64,000 bases of DNA from Lingula anatina. Taxonomy: Eukaryota; Brachiopoda; Lingulata; Lingulida; Lingulidae. Below, in pieces: positions 24,402 to 36,602 of this stretch. The stretch's first letter is position 1. Each line of letters starts with the position of its first letter. The position numbers and the translations under genes are program-made. The notes below the pieces were generated by a model, which saw only the letters and a program-made list of their open reading frames with translations, was not told the DNA's origin and did no database searches. Location: assembly GCF_001039355.2 (NCBI RefSeq), contig NW_019775469.1, positions 1,012,940-1,076,939 on the forward strand. Reading direction: 5' to 3'.

Positions 24402-27400
24402 TAACAAAAGTTGGATGTTACGATTATACAGACTAGTTTGATTCTAAAATTGCTTAATTCATATATAGATATTAAGATTAGTAAAATTTATTTTCAGCCA
24501 CTTACAGGTACGTACATGTGTACGAACCGAGCATCGTTCGAGCTTGGATTCCCATTAACACATATAAACCACTTCTACTAGTCTCTTATACGACTCAAAT
24601 AAATTCGACATGCGAAGGGATAAACTGAACAGATCACTTGATCAGCCGTAAAAGAGCTTTAGACTGCTCCTTTCTATAAATTTTTGGTCAAAAATTTAAC
24701 CCACTTTCGTGACCTACTTTTCTGCCCCATTGACATACAGCATAGAATGCTAGCAGAAAAATCCGTCCAAACATCATTTTCAGGTAAAATTATACAATGC
24801 CTATTGGTAATTCTCTTAGTTATACTACTTGAAACTATATGCTGGCATTTGGTTGGCTTTTGTGGCAAAAAATGACTTTATATGTATCTTTAATTATTGT
24901 TGAAGTTACTTTTCTATGGATACAGAAATGATCTTGACATTAACCAAGGATAATATGAGCTATTGATAGTCATGTTTGTTATTTCATGATGCATATACCT
25001 AGGGAGCAAAATGCCCCTTGTCCTAATTATTTAAATTAAGTGAAATAAACCGGAAAAGGCTAATGGATGTAGGAACCCTCTATCTGTCTGTAAACGCTGT
25101 TGCTGTCTCAGATGATCTTCGAATATTCCGTTTTGCATTATGATTTTTGAAAAATATGATATTCCAAATTATATATTATGCAACAGTTGCCCCCTTGTGA
25201 AAGAGATTCTTTATTCTTCCTCCTCTCCCCAAGAAAAAAACCTTTCCAATTTGCCGTTGTTGACAAAAGATCAAAATTGACTTCGTCCTTCCAAAGTGGA
25301 AACAAGATCTGCCGACAACCACCACACAAGATCGATGGAGCTAAGCAGGGGTAAAAACAGCGTTCCCACTCCTATTTAAACGGCGTCAGAGTTACGGGAA
25401 AGCACTTCTTCTGTTTTTTGCCTAGGCATTTGATTAACATTTCGGGAAGAGGTGGCAAGAAGTATATGAAGATTTAAGATATTTGGTGCCGTCAACAGTC
25501 ATTGCATTAAAGCTCAGTCATAAAGTCATAAAGGTGGGTAACATGATTAAATTTTACATAATCTAGTTTTTGCATTCTTAGCGACATTAAATCATACAAT
25601 ACAAAAAACACAAAGTTAGAACATTTTGAAATTGCTGAGTTGTTTCACCAAATTGAATCAAAACCGTGGAAGACATTTCATCCTATTCCTACGCGCACTG
25701 TATTTTTACTACAGAAGATAATGGCGTGAAGATAAGACAGAGATAAAGAGTAATTTCTCTTATCATTGCTGCCTAATTTGTTTTCGGATCTCAGTTATCA
25801 AAACTAGATAGAACGTATGCGCTTTATTCATTACTGGAATTACGACCAATTGTTAATCGGTGGACGACGATCTTTTGTCCTCCTTTTTTAACCGATCAGC
25901 TTAAACGTCAGAGACCAGCGTTAATCCTCTTGATGAGAACGCAGCGTCTTCATCGTCTCTAAAGACGCTAATATTCCAATAAAATATTGTTAAATAACTA
26001 TATACACTTAAACGAATGTTTGATAATTTAAATGTAAACCCAAAGGCGTTGATATCTACTGTTATTAAAGGGCAAGGTATTCTGAATCCCACGAATGTAC
26101 TGTAAAGCTACTTGAACCTTTGCCGGCTACTTGTAATTGTAAAAATGTCAGTATACAATTACTTGATTTGCAAAACTTTCCACTGGCGCTGAATCGACCG
26201 TTGCCTTTTTAGACTGTAGCAAAGCTGAATTGACTAATAAAGCCACTTTCATCTGCGGATTCCGGAGGTTATTACGCCTCATTGAAAGTGGCGTTATCTC
26301 TTTGACACGGTTTCCACACAGGGCAGAAAGGTGGTATCGAGAAACTAAAATACAGAATTGTTTTTTGTTATCGTGACTAAAAGGGGAATGGTTTTATGGC
26401 ACTGCAGCGTAATGTACGCTTATCTAAGTTTTCATTTGCATGCATTGTCCGTGCGTTGAATAGATACCGGTCTCCCTGGTTATTTGGTGAGCTTTCCACA
26501 CAGGAAATTAGTTATACTACCATTTGTTGCCAAAGGTATTAGAACGTAAAGTAAGATTCTTTTTCACACTTTTGAGGACTGTATCTTATGCTTGGCTTTT
26601 ACGGTTATCACCCTTCTGTTGATTTGAAAAGTAATGCAATCTTTCTATCTCATCGCACATATAATCCTGTGGCTCAACGTCTTTTTTTATCAAGTTCCCT
26701 GAAAACATATATACATCATTTTAACAAATAGCCATAACTTTAAGATTTCAAGTTGGTTATCTATATATTTCGTTACTGAAACTCCAAATGATCTGTCACT
26801 TTGGGTCAAAACTTGTGATCCACAAATTTTGTCCTCAGCATATGAAACCGTGCTTTTTTAGTTTAGACGCCTCGTGCTGAATACAATTTTCCTATTAATT
26901 CATTTAAGTAAATTGACTTTGGGGCCACGTCAAACATCCGTCTTTAAATGAGGTAATTTCCTTCATCTCCATTTTTAAAGTAAACCTTACTGCAAACAGT
27001 GCACATTTATAACTGTAAGTAGTACTACTAGCGTGTACTGTTGAGATAGCACATTGTGTGATATTCATATCTAAATATCATATTGGTAATCTGACTTTTT
27101 CATCACGGCATATAGGAAAATACGCTTGAAAAACCTTTCCTTTCATACTTAGCTGCATCGTGTTTTTAATGAATAAACCCCTATAGACTACTATCATATG
27201 ATCAGCTAATGTGGCTAATATTTCACTTTTCTGCATACATGCATTGGTTTTACCTCGTGTTTTGGAATGCTAGCACTCTGGTAGCATAAGTGAAAATGTC
27301 TGTCACGAAGGACAAAACCACAAGTTACCATATTTGCTTTCAGCAGCGTTAGCTTTTTTTTTCATCTAGAAGCAGTTTAACTGGAAACCCGCCTGCGGTG

Positions 27401-30400
27401 GGTATAGCACTGAATAGGGCGTAGTCTAGCTAGCGAGAGGTAAGATATCCTTACAAGATCATGCAGATTTACATTTCTTAGTCCATTTTCACCAAAATAC
27501 TGTGATCTTTTTGGTGAGATTAACTTTGAGCCAAAAATGGTATATTGCAGAATTTGCGTACAATTGATATACATCCCTTTACGTACTGACACGGCGGTAT
27601 GGTGATTTGTCTTTGAAGTTCAGATCATTTGAAGTCCGAGGGCTCTGATCCATTTCTGCCCTCAGATGATTGGTATGCAAGACGAAAACTAATATCGCCG
27701 CTCATTTCTTTATTGTTCAGAACATTCAGAAGCAATAAATGTTACTAGAATAGAGATAAGCTGTATAATGGCCACTTTAAATGTTCGCAGTACCAGGCAT
27801 AATCGGAAGCAGCGAGAGCAATCTGTCCATAAGCGGTTCCATGCAATCTTTTCGATGTATTTGGTTCTGGTTCTAAATGATTGTTTTGCCGTATAAATTG
27901 ATATTTAACGCGATTCTATTTATGTCAATTATTTAATAGCTGCAATCAGATTTTTTTCTTTCAAATTCATTGTAACTGAACTTTTTTTTTAATGTCGTGA
28001 TTTCTTTTTGTTTTTAGCTAATAATTCAATTAGGATACAGATAACAAAAGTTTAACAGCATTTTTCGTATTTAATGAAACTGACTGACTTTAAGTTATGA
28101 TATCACAGCTAACTGTATTCCATCCAGAATCTTCTCACCAAATCGATATTTCCTAAAAAAAAAAAAAGTGCAATTTTCCTCGACTCTTCAGTCAATGTTC
28201 GCCTGGTTCCTGCACTTGGATTTGACATTTTATACCATTTCTAATCCATTTCGTAAGTTCTAAATGACAGTCCAGTCACTTTGGTCGCAATGTCTTCCTG
28301 TCTATTTCAGAAAAACAAAATCGGAAGTAGCTTTTCAGGATATGTAATCACAGAAAATATGACAACACGGATACTTAATCTTAAATTCAGGATAATGTAT
28401 AGAAGTAAAGCGGTACGCAACACAAGATTAACGTGCTAAGATCAAAGGAAACGCACAGACTGCGGAGATATTTGCGTTAGTTAATTGATTTGTTCATTTT
28501 CTCTTGCTGTAATTCTTCACGTCAGTTGTTGTTGATAGGGCCCACCACCGCCGTGGCATATATCAATAACAATTTTGGTCTTCCTCTTGTTACCTGCCCC
28601 TTTGATTGATAGCAAACAAAGTTAATGATTTCTTGAGTTGATTAAAATATGGTACCCTTGGGGTCAATAATAGCAGCTGTATCTTGTAATCTGTATTGGC
28701 TGACGATGTTGTGCATGGTAAATCGTGTTCATGAGTTGCAGGGAGTTATATCGGGATTCTAAAAGGATTTCAGTCAAATCTCAGTCAATTTTCAATGGAT
28801 CACTATCGTTGAAAAGATGCTGTCCATCTTAGAGCTTAAGCTTACCATTAAATCAATACACAAAATTGTTTCATCGTTAAGCGATGAGCATTAATATTAG
28901 ACCTTTATATAATTTCCCTACAAATTTCATAACGTTTCTCTGAATTACCAAGGTATACCATACCAAAACCTGCAGAATCCGGGTATTGAGTTTTAGTTTT
29001 TAGCTGATGAGTTTTTCTCGTAATGGAGATCATCACTGCATGAGTGCACTCCAGACTGTATAAAAAATCGCAATTTCTCGGCGTATTTGAATTCAAACTA
29101 CCTTCTTGATAAAGAAAGAACTGTTAAAATTCCTAGGATTTTCCTTCTTTCTTTCACCATCTATATATTTTGGTTGGGTAACAAAGGTTATACGTGCACT
29201 GTTTGTCTTTTTTTAAGGACACGACATAATTCTATGCTACTGACCGAGAAAGGGATAAAAATGGTCGTCGGCATCAACCTTCCAGTAGACGACGTATAAT
29301 GGTTCTTGTCCGCCACCTGTCATTCTCAGCTGTTATTAACCTGTATTTGTATCTCTTACGTCTAAGTGACCTTAAACCGGTAAAAGCCTACCGCCGACCA
29401 GTGAAAATCTATAAAACAGACTGAAATATATTGCTTTAACTGCAAACGCTAATACTAGGTTCTGGTTGGTATGTCAAAGCATAATGGTTCCCAGGGTCTA
29501 ATTCCTTCCTTTTCATTGGCATTTTCCAGGACAGACGACAAAATCCGATTTCCCCTTTTCTCGGCGATCGTAATTTCCTAATAGTTATCTCCGGTTACAT
29601 GGAGCCAACTGAGATTAAAGGATGCTAAACGAGTTTGTTGTTAAAATTACGTAAATGACATTTTACAACAGGATTATTCACTTAGAAATTGCCAACCCAA
29701 TTACAGGCGGCCCTCGCTCCCGGTAGAAAAGTTTAATTAGTTCAGGCTCAGATATCATTTTGCTATCGATCATCTATCAAACTGATTTCCTAAGAATGAA
29801 CTTTTATTCTATTTACAGAATATTCCACCTGAACCATTTTCATTGATTTGGAGTCCGACTGTTAAAGAATGACCTTTTTAAGCGAACGCCCAATCTTTAC
29901 CAAACATGTCTTTCAACTTAGAAAAACGAAACTGTGTTATTTTTTGTAAAGTGATCGCATGTCAAAACTGGGGATTTTAGGCACGTGATATCGCTTACAG
30001 CCCAAGTTCAGTTCACCTGACAAATAAGGCTGACACGTAATGACCTCCGTTTCAACATGAGCTCCACTTTGTAACAACTGGATTTAGCAGAACTTTTATT
30101 TTGACGACAGATGTGGACTTCATTCATTTGCTTACAATCTGGGACAACAGCATCCCCTGTCCCCCATACCCCCTTTTATGAATTCATTGATAAATAGTTT
30201 AATAATGTAAAAAGTAAATCCATTTCGAGTTGGCCACATTCAGGAAAAATCATACTACTGAAGAGACGTAACAAATTGTTCAGGACGTCTTATTTTTTTA
30301 TCCACTTGGTACGTATACCTTGTATCAAACTACATTTATCGTTAAAAAAACATCTGCAATCAACGGATGAAAACAAGCTACGTTTCGGTTGAACGAAATA

Positions 30401-31439
30401 TATATTTAAAAACAATCTCCAAGGCGTTTTGGTAACAGAAGTAATACCATTCTACAAAAAGGAAGTTTTGTATTTAATTGCAATCCTCATGGAAGTGGGC
30501 ATCGATTTAGAATATGATTTAAGCATCATCTTTGACAGATGCTCGTTGGCAATATGGATTTTATCATCAAAAAGAAATTGGATACCATTGTGTTTAAGAC
30601 ATAAAACAATATAATTACTATGAGAACAACAAGAGGTTGTGATTCTACACTGAAACCTGAAAAGTGCTTTCGGGTACAAAATGCTGACGTTTGCGAGTAC
30701 CTGAATTGCTATATACGTGGCTAAAGTAGTGTGTCTAACAAGCTATAAACTTCTCACGCGTGAAGTGTTCTCTAACCACTAAAAATAATGTCTGAAAATA
30801 AAGAACCACTCAAAACAAATGTTGGCGGCTCTTTGCCAAAACAATATCTCCGTGTTTGTAAAGATAGAGATTCAGGCTTTATATACTTTAGTTATTACTG
30901 CATGAGTTGTGTCGAAACTGGGCCGACTGCTTAAAATCTAAAACTAACCTCTGATGATTTGTATACGGCTACTATAGAGTTTCAAAAATCAACTCTGTAA
31001 AGTTCCATCCATGAAATTTGCGTCATTAATGCAGAAGAACGTTAAAATGACGGCTAATTTGGTATCGTTCTAAAAAGTTTGTTATCAATATCGTAAACAT
31101 TTGGAAACTGGTTAACGAAATCCAAAGATACTTTTTCTAACTATAGACTTCTCTTTTACAACGCATGTTACGTGCCAATTCCAAAATTAAAATTTCAGAA
31201 AGCATTTGGCTTTCATACAGTAAAAGGTACAGTTCAAAATGATCAAATAGAAAATTGATAAACATTTACTCCTTTCACAAAGGGCGATGAATCTAATTGA
31301 GGAGAAATGGGAATGAAATCTTCTCAGACTAGAATATATTTAGCATTTGTGTGGCAATAACAGTAAACCTACTGGCATACAATGTCCAGTTTAATCAAGG
31401 CTACTGATTGGTGTAATTGCACTTGTCAAGGAAACCATT

Positions 31440-31521
31440 TAACTCCACTTTTTTCATCTCTCTCTCTCGCAAATTTACCAATTAAACCTATTAATCCGCC
31501 AATAGTGTCGCTAAGCGGTAG
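31440..31521 (+). promoter_or_regulatory. Candidate non-coding first exon of the neuropeptide gene
   Basis: A strong donor (TAG/GTAAGTA) at 31522 lies 1.4 kb before the splice acceptor that sits 1 nt ahead of the neuropeptide ATG. The upstream edge is unknown. An ATTGG motif near 31405 could be a CAAT element. This is a positional inference. Confidence 0.22.
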
Positions 31522-32478
31522 GTAAGTATTGTCTATAGCTGTAATCAGACTGGATGTGTTGATTTCTGTTCGTAAATCGGCAATAAGTTCCAGATTTCGA
31601 CATGCAATTGCAAAGGTGTTTTTTGACTTGAGACAGAGTGCTTACTAATGAGAATGCAGCATAGGTTTCCCCTCTGAATTCACTTGCATCAGAATCTAAG
31701 ATTAATACATGTACACGCACTGGATTTGCGCTTTCTCCAATAACAAAGTCTTAAATGAAACCAAATCGAAGGATGCAAAATACAAACGGGAAATTACTTG
31801 TTTTCTTGGTAATGCCTGATTAATGCTTAATAATACCAACCTGTCGTGGCGAAAGTAATGCAATTACACAAAAGTAAAAATGTTCACCAAGGCTCTCATT
31901 TCACTTCTCACAACTACGTGAATTATTATTCAGCATCTGATGTAGAAGTGAAAAAAAAAAGATACTTAAAAAGTAACATTTTTTTTTATCTCAGACCCAT
32001 AATGCAATACCAACGAACATCAGTATCCATTTTCAGCCGCCTTCAGCTTTAAGAAGGGAAAAGTCAACACGGCTTGTCGATAGCTTTCGTTATACCATGA
32101 AATTGACTGGAATCAATATATTGCGTCGAAACACCGTTGAAGATACATTGCTTGTGGGTACTATTGAGATTTTCGTCAGAGGTAAAATAAATCATCAGTC
32201 AGAGATTGCTTTCAGGTCCCCAAAAGCGTTCCCATAAATCACCATGCTAAATAGAACGGCTTGGAAACACTACACCACGCTTTACGTATAATTTCAATCG
32301 AGTAATTCGTATGAAACTGCCGTTCTGTTGAATACATGTTCAAAAGCAACCTTTTTATTAGAAGATGAAATAGAGGAAGTAGCAAATAGCGCTCTGCATA
32401 AGACTTTGCAATCTCTTTGAAAATAACCACCTTACTGCTATACATTACCGTAATATCGGATCAAAGATGCAACAGAAA

Positions 32479-32725
32479 CAGGCCTTATAAACGGAATAGG
32501 CGTTTACTAACACTGCCCGCAGATCTCTTAGCACTAACGCCCATATTAACCACCAAAACCAACACACCGTGCAGTTATTTAGCACCAACAAAGCGATACC
32601 TAGCACTAACATCCATCCGTTCTGGTAGTGCTGGTTAATTTGTGGGTTTTGTGGTTAATATGGGTGTTGGTGCTTAAAGATCTGTGAGTAGTGTAATTAA
32701 ACGCCTCATCCGTTTATAAGGCCTG
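32479..32725. mobile_element. Foldback MITE just upstream of the neuropeptide CDS
   Basis: CAGGCCTTATAAACGGA at the left is exactly inverted as TCCGTTTATAAGGCCTG at the right. Pairing continues inward through AGATCT, AGCACTAACGCCCATATTAA against TTAATATGGGTGTTGGTGCT, and CCACCAAAACC against GGTTTTGTGG. AGAAA flanks both ends (32474-32478 and 32726-32730) and may be the target duplication. The 247-bp element has no coding frame. Its right end is 197 bp before the ATG, so it sits in the promoter or 5' UTR intron of the peptide gene. Confidence 0.85.
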
Positions 32726-32922
32726 AGAAAGACCAACAGGTGTGCAAAGATACTTTCAACTCTCGATTTCCATCAATATCAACAAATATGTATTCGTAAT
32801 TTGGGAATCGCAGGAAATATACTCGTCCTTTTTCGGTATTTGTTTATTTTTTAATACGGCTATCCTTGATGTAATTTTACATTGACTCAGCATGTTGATT
32901 TAATTTCAATACATCTTACAGG

Positions 32923-34194
32923 ATGCAGGGAAACGTTTTCTCCGTCTGGTGTGCTCTCCTAATGGCATTGGTGTTGCTCTGCCACAAAGCCGCAAGTCAA
33001 GACCCAGTCGAGAAACTAGGCACGTGCGAGGATGACACATCTCCGCGTGCGAGCACGTGCGCCTTGTGTAACACCTTTGGCGTGACGAAGCAGGAGGACT
33101 GCTGCACTGACGGTAAAATATTGCAAGAGTGCGCCGACGCTTTGAAGGCCGTTGTATATCATGTTGGTGCACAGAAACCCCAAAATGGAGGCAGCTCCGA
33201 GGAAACCATTCAGAAAAATATGGTAACCAAGGCAATATATAAAGCTTTACGAGGTCACGAAGACAATAATGAGGACTCAGAAGAGGGTGTTTGGGGAGAC
33301 TTTGCCTCCGATGTTCAGAAAAATGATGGCGACGAGGACGACACAGACGAACAAAGCAATGATATGGCTACAGATAAACGTTACGGAAGTGTGTTTCGCT
33401 TCCCATACGGAAAACGTTACGGAAGCATCTTCAGGATGCCCTCTGGTAAAAGGTATGGAAGCGTCTTCAGCATGCCTTATGGTAAACGTTATGGGAGTGT
33501 GTTCCAACTGCCAGCCGGAAAGCGATACGGAAGCGTGTTCCGACTTCCTGGCGGGAAAAGATACGGCAGCGTGTTTAGGTTACCAAGTGGGAAAAGATAC
33601 GGAAGCGTATTTCGATTACCTGGTGGGAAAAGATACGGCAGTGTGTTCAACTTACCAGCCGGAAAGAGATATGGAAGCGTATTCCGTTTACCCTACGGAA
33701 AGCGGTACGGTAGCGTATTCCGAATGCCCATCGGCAAGCGGTACACTAGTGAGTTACAAGACCCTTACAGTAAACGTTACGGGGCAATCCTGAGGTTCCC
33801 GTGGGCGAAACGGGATGAAAACTGGGGGCAAGATGAAGAATCGGACCCGGAAAACGATGCTGGTCCGTATTATTACGATTTCGACGAAAGCACAGACGAG
33901 GACAATGATCCTGATACGAACGAACTTGACAAAAGATACGGAGCAATTCTTAGGTATCCATGGGGCGACCACTGGAAGCGGACCGTGTCTATGTCCTCAT
34001 TTCCATGGCGACCACATGAAAGCGCAGTAAGACGCAATGATGACATTGATGATGTTGACGCGGATTATCCCCATAATTCACAAAGGCAAAATGGCGAAAG
34101 GGAAGAAATCGTTGCAAAGAGATACGGATTGCTTCTTGGATGGCCGTGGGCAAGTACAGGCAAGATAAGAACATCTTACTATGGGAGATACTAA
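32923..34194 (+). CDS. Multi-copy neuropeptide precursor, YGSVFRxPx-amide family (not recognised)
   Basis: A 423-aa frame. Residues 1-25 are a signal peptide (cleavage likely AAS/QD). Residues 35-70 form a compact six-cysteine segment, C-x10-C-x2-C-x10-CC-x8-C. An acidic spacer (about 111-151) follows. From residue 154 ten 12-residue units each end in GKR: YGS(V/I)F(R/S/Q/N)(F/M/L)P(Y/S/A/G/I)-G-KR. Prohormone convertase cleavage at KR and amidation of the exposed Gly should give ten nonapeptide amides, for example YGSVFRLPY-NH2. A decayed unit YTSELQDPYS (274-283) follows, then non-amidated YGAILRFPWA (286-295), YGAILRYPWGDHW (339-351) and YGLLLGWPWASTGK (401-414), separated by acidic spacers. 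The product should be stored in dense-core vesicles and released as peptides. A splice acceptor ends 1 nt before the ATG; the CDS itself is one exon. I cannot place it in a known family. Confidence 0.93.
   Translation: MQGNVFSVWCALLMALVLLCHKAASQDPVEKLGTCEDDTSPRASTCALCNTFGVTKQEDCCTDGKILQECADALKAVVYHVGAQKPQNGGSSEETIQKNMVTKAIYKALRGHEDNNEDSEEGVWGDFASDVQKNDGDEDDTDEQSNDMATDKRYGSVFRFPYGKRYGSIFRMPSGKRYGSVFSMPYGKRYGSVFQLPAGKRYGSVFRLPGGKRYGSVFRLPSGKRYGSVFRLPGGKRYGSVFNLPAGKRYGSVFRLPYGKRYGSVFRMPIGKRYTSELQDPYSKRYGAILRFPWAKRDENWGQDEESDPENDAGPYYYDFDESTDEDNDPDTNELDKRYGAILRYPWGDHWKRTVSMSSFPWRPHESAVRRNDDIDDVDADYPHNSQRQNGEREEIVAKRYGLLLGWPWASTGKIRTSYYGRY
33376..33741 (+). repeat. 36-bp coding minisatellite (ten 12-codon peptide units)
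   Basis: The amidated peptide units form a tandem array of 36-bp repeats in the CDS. Synonymous codons vary between units (for example AAACGT, AAAAGG, AAGCGA and AAGAGA for KR), so the array has been kept at protein level rather than expanded very recently. The two identical YGSVFRLPG units (202 and 226) are the likeliest recent duplicates. Confidence 0.92.
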
Positions 34195-34597
34195 AGTGTT
34201 CAAACTGTTAGTCTTATGGAAGTGTTTGGCCGGCCTTAAACGATGAGACCTACATAGTGTGTTCCACTGGTCAATCTGGAAATTGGTTTAAGAAATTAAG
34301 ACTAAATATATTATTACGTATCTTATATTTTACATAAAGAAGTGTCGTTATTGTATAGTGGAAAATACGTCCAAGTAAAAGAGTTTTAGACAGTCAAGTA
34401 ATCTATTTCCTTGAAAACATGAAGATCAATGCTTTAGACTTACTAGTGCGTATCAAGAATTATAGAGGCATTTAAGTTGTAATACATCATATAAATCTAT
34501 TTAGTTATTATAGTTCGGGCTTTCTCAAGATCGGATTTATGCATTTATCTCATAAACGATATTTGGACGACAGAGAGAAAAGAGCAGAAACTTGAAG

Positions 34598-34603
34598 AAT
34601 AAA
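34598..34603 (+). terminator. Candidate poly(A) signal of the neuropeptide gene
   Basis: AATAAA lies 404 nt after the stop codon and is the first clear signal in the 3' flank, giving a 3' UTR of about 0.4 kb. Confidence 0.5.
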
Positions 34604-35326
34604 GATGAGTATACTGCCATGGGATCCATGAATGTGTAAAACATGCTTGCCACAAGTCACCCGTTCCACTACAGGGACGCCCATTGTGCTGTGAGTACTT
34701 AGGGCGTGAAAGGACAGAAATCTGACCTAGATTTTATAATATTTCTTTGAAAATCTTCCGTGTGTGCTTTTTTTAATTAAAATTTACAAGTAAAATTTTT
34801 GTCGACCCTTTTTTTAATGGTTTCTTACTGTAAATTATTTGCTTGCTTCTTTTTCGGATATAGTTTAGTTAATGACGAAATGCAAAGCAGGATAACTTGT
34901 ATAAATCATCAGTACATGTTTGTCTGCTGTAATGAAAATCAAGTATATTTAAAGCTCGTTGTAATTATCTGGTAAGAATATAAAGGCCATCAAAGGAAAC
35001 GTTTTCAGCACCCAGATATCGAGTCTATATTTGGTATGCTCGAAAAACGGTTAATTTTTGAGGACCAAATGAGGAAACAGGCTAGAATATCAGAATTTTA
35101 TGACAACCGTGTCTGAGCTCATAAGCGACCTGTCTTGTATTTCTCTTTTACACGATGGCTTAATAAAGCATCACCTATAAATACCATGTCTTTATGTATA
35201 TAAATTGTCAGGAACATGATTGTTCGGACAGTATTCATTCATATAATAGGTACTGGGGCATTATACATCATCAAGAAAGTCGTCTGTCTTATAATGAAAA
35301 CAAAAGTTAAAGGCTTCTCTGCCTTA

Positions 35327-35564
35327 GACGGCATTCAGATTCATACATCGTACTAGCTAGGTCGGTCAATCTTTGCGGGTGAATTTCGCTATTTTAAGTG
35401 CTAACAGTAGAATCGCCTTAGTCTGACACGCCTCCTCAAGCATGTAGGGGGCTATTAACCAGTGTGCAGATTAAGCCAATTCTACTGACTGTACCTTAGT
35501 GAGAATCCCCCATAGAGTTGGACCGACCCAGTAAGTACGATATGCGATGTGTCTGAATGCGCCC
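35327..35564. mobile_element. Foldback MITE with GACGGCATTCAGA end
   Basis: Left end GACGGCATTCAGATTCATAC and right end GTGTCTGAATGCGCCC are imperfect inverted repeats, followed inward by CATCGTACT against AGTACGATATGCGATG. TTA precedes the element and TAA follows it, fitting a 3-bp TWA-type target site (PIF/Harbinger-like). The interior TAGTGAGAATCCCCC resembles the AGATCGATC family nearby. Confidence 0.68.
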
Positions 35565-35918
35565 TAAGTGGAATTCCTGGAAAGCACCCGGTCTAAGCCT
35601 TTGTCTGGAGACATAAGATGCTTTTTGGTATGGATATCACGTTTATCTGTCCTGAGGAGATAACGGCCTAGGCGCTCGCAAGCTTGGCATATTGCTATCG
35701 TGTTTCCAGGTTTGCACCTGAGATTTTCTATATTACCCTAGAGAGCATTATAATAAGCACGTTTGTTCCCGTGGGGTTTGGGGCTTAATTGAATTCTCTT
35801 ACTTTTTATTTATTTATTTTTTTTTTACCAGCTTGATTTTTTTCAAGGAACTGCATGTACTAATGTAAAGAAGGAGACAAAGTCATATATCATTACCCCC
35901 ATGCCCTCCGGCAAAAGC

Positions 35919-35921
<3 letters not shown>

Positions 35922-35950
<29 letters not shown>

Positions 35951-35951
35951 N
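35922..35951. repeat. Poly-C run ending in an assembly N
   Basis: A long C homopolymer is terminated by a single N at 35951. Similar G/C homopolymers with or without Ns occur at 17492, 36517-36538, 37338-37351, 37563-37580 and 59463-59478. Their lengths are probably unreliable in the assembly. Confidence 0.85.
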
Positions 35952-36116
35952 TGATGGGAGAGAATCAACCGAGGACATTAATTTTTTGTCTCCTGCTGAT
36001 GAGGATTTTTTAAAACTAATTTAGAGGGGTTGTTTTTTTTACTACAATTTAGATTTGGCCTGAATGTTTCAAATGTTTTGTTGCTTTGTTTTCTTTATCA
36101 AGATCCTAAGGCCTTA

Positions 36117-36325
36117 GACCCCATTCCCAGAGGTTTAGATCGATCCAACTAGATCGACCCAACTCCCTGGGGGTTCATGTTAAATAGCTGTCAGCCGAGC
36201 GGGCACGAAAGTTAATTACCCCCTTACAGCTTGTAGTAGGCTGGACGGTCATTCAAGCCGGATTATCTGCCAGTAATCTAGTGAGACTCTCCACGGGGAT
36301 AGATCGATCTAAAATCTAATGGTAT
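36117..36325. mobile_element. AGATCGATC-family palindromic MITE, copy 1
   Basis: Starts GACCCCATTCCCAGAGGTTT after a TTA and contains AACTCCCTGGGGGTTCA, TAGCTGTCAGCC, GAAAGTTAATTACCCCC and AGTAATCTAGTGAGACTC. All are found in the 56.6-kb copy. It is roughly one half of the larger nested palindrome. Confidence 0.75.
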
Positions 36326-36539
36326 CTGACATCCAGGAAAGGAGGGGGCACTTACCAAACCATGTGTTACATAGATTTACTTAATATGACCTTATAAGAG
36401 AGATACTTATGTACATGCATATGTCAGGTTTAGGCCACACTTTTTTAATTTTATGGATGACATCCTGCGCGCGCACGGATTTTCGCCCGTTCTCCAAAAA
36501 AAATAAAAAAAAAAGCCCCCCCCCCCCCCCCCCCCCCCA

Positions 36540-36546
36540 AGAAAAA

Positions 36547-36601
<55 letters not shown>

Positions 36602-36602
36602 G
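36540..36602. repeat. (TAAA)n microsatellite
   Basis: An uninterrupted TAAA tetranucleotide run follows a poly-C tract. The open frame across it on the minus strand is low-complexity only. Confidence 0.95.

Larger units (their letters stand above)
23400..32470. other. Gene-poor interval upstream of the neuropeptide gene
   Basis: No recognised gene. Two places look like possible non-coding first exons for the neuropeptide gene. The first is a TATTTAAA at about 25372 followed by a leader ending at donor AAAG/GTGGGT near 25530. The second is a leader ending at 31521 with the strong donor GTAAGTA. Neither can be linked to the gene without transcripts. Confidence 0.4.

Noticed and set aside
33269-33793. 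174-codon plus-strand open frame overlapping the neuropeptide array
   Set aside because: It is the shifted frame of the 36-bp repeats (36 is divisible by 3, so other frames stay open too). It has no signal peptide or processing sites.
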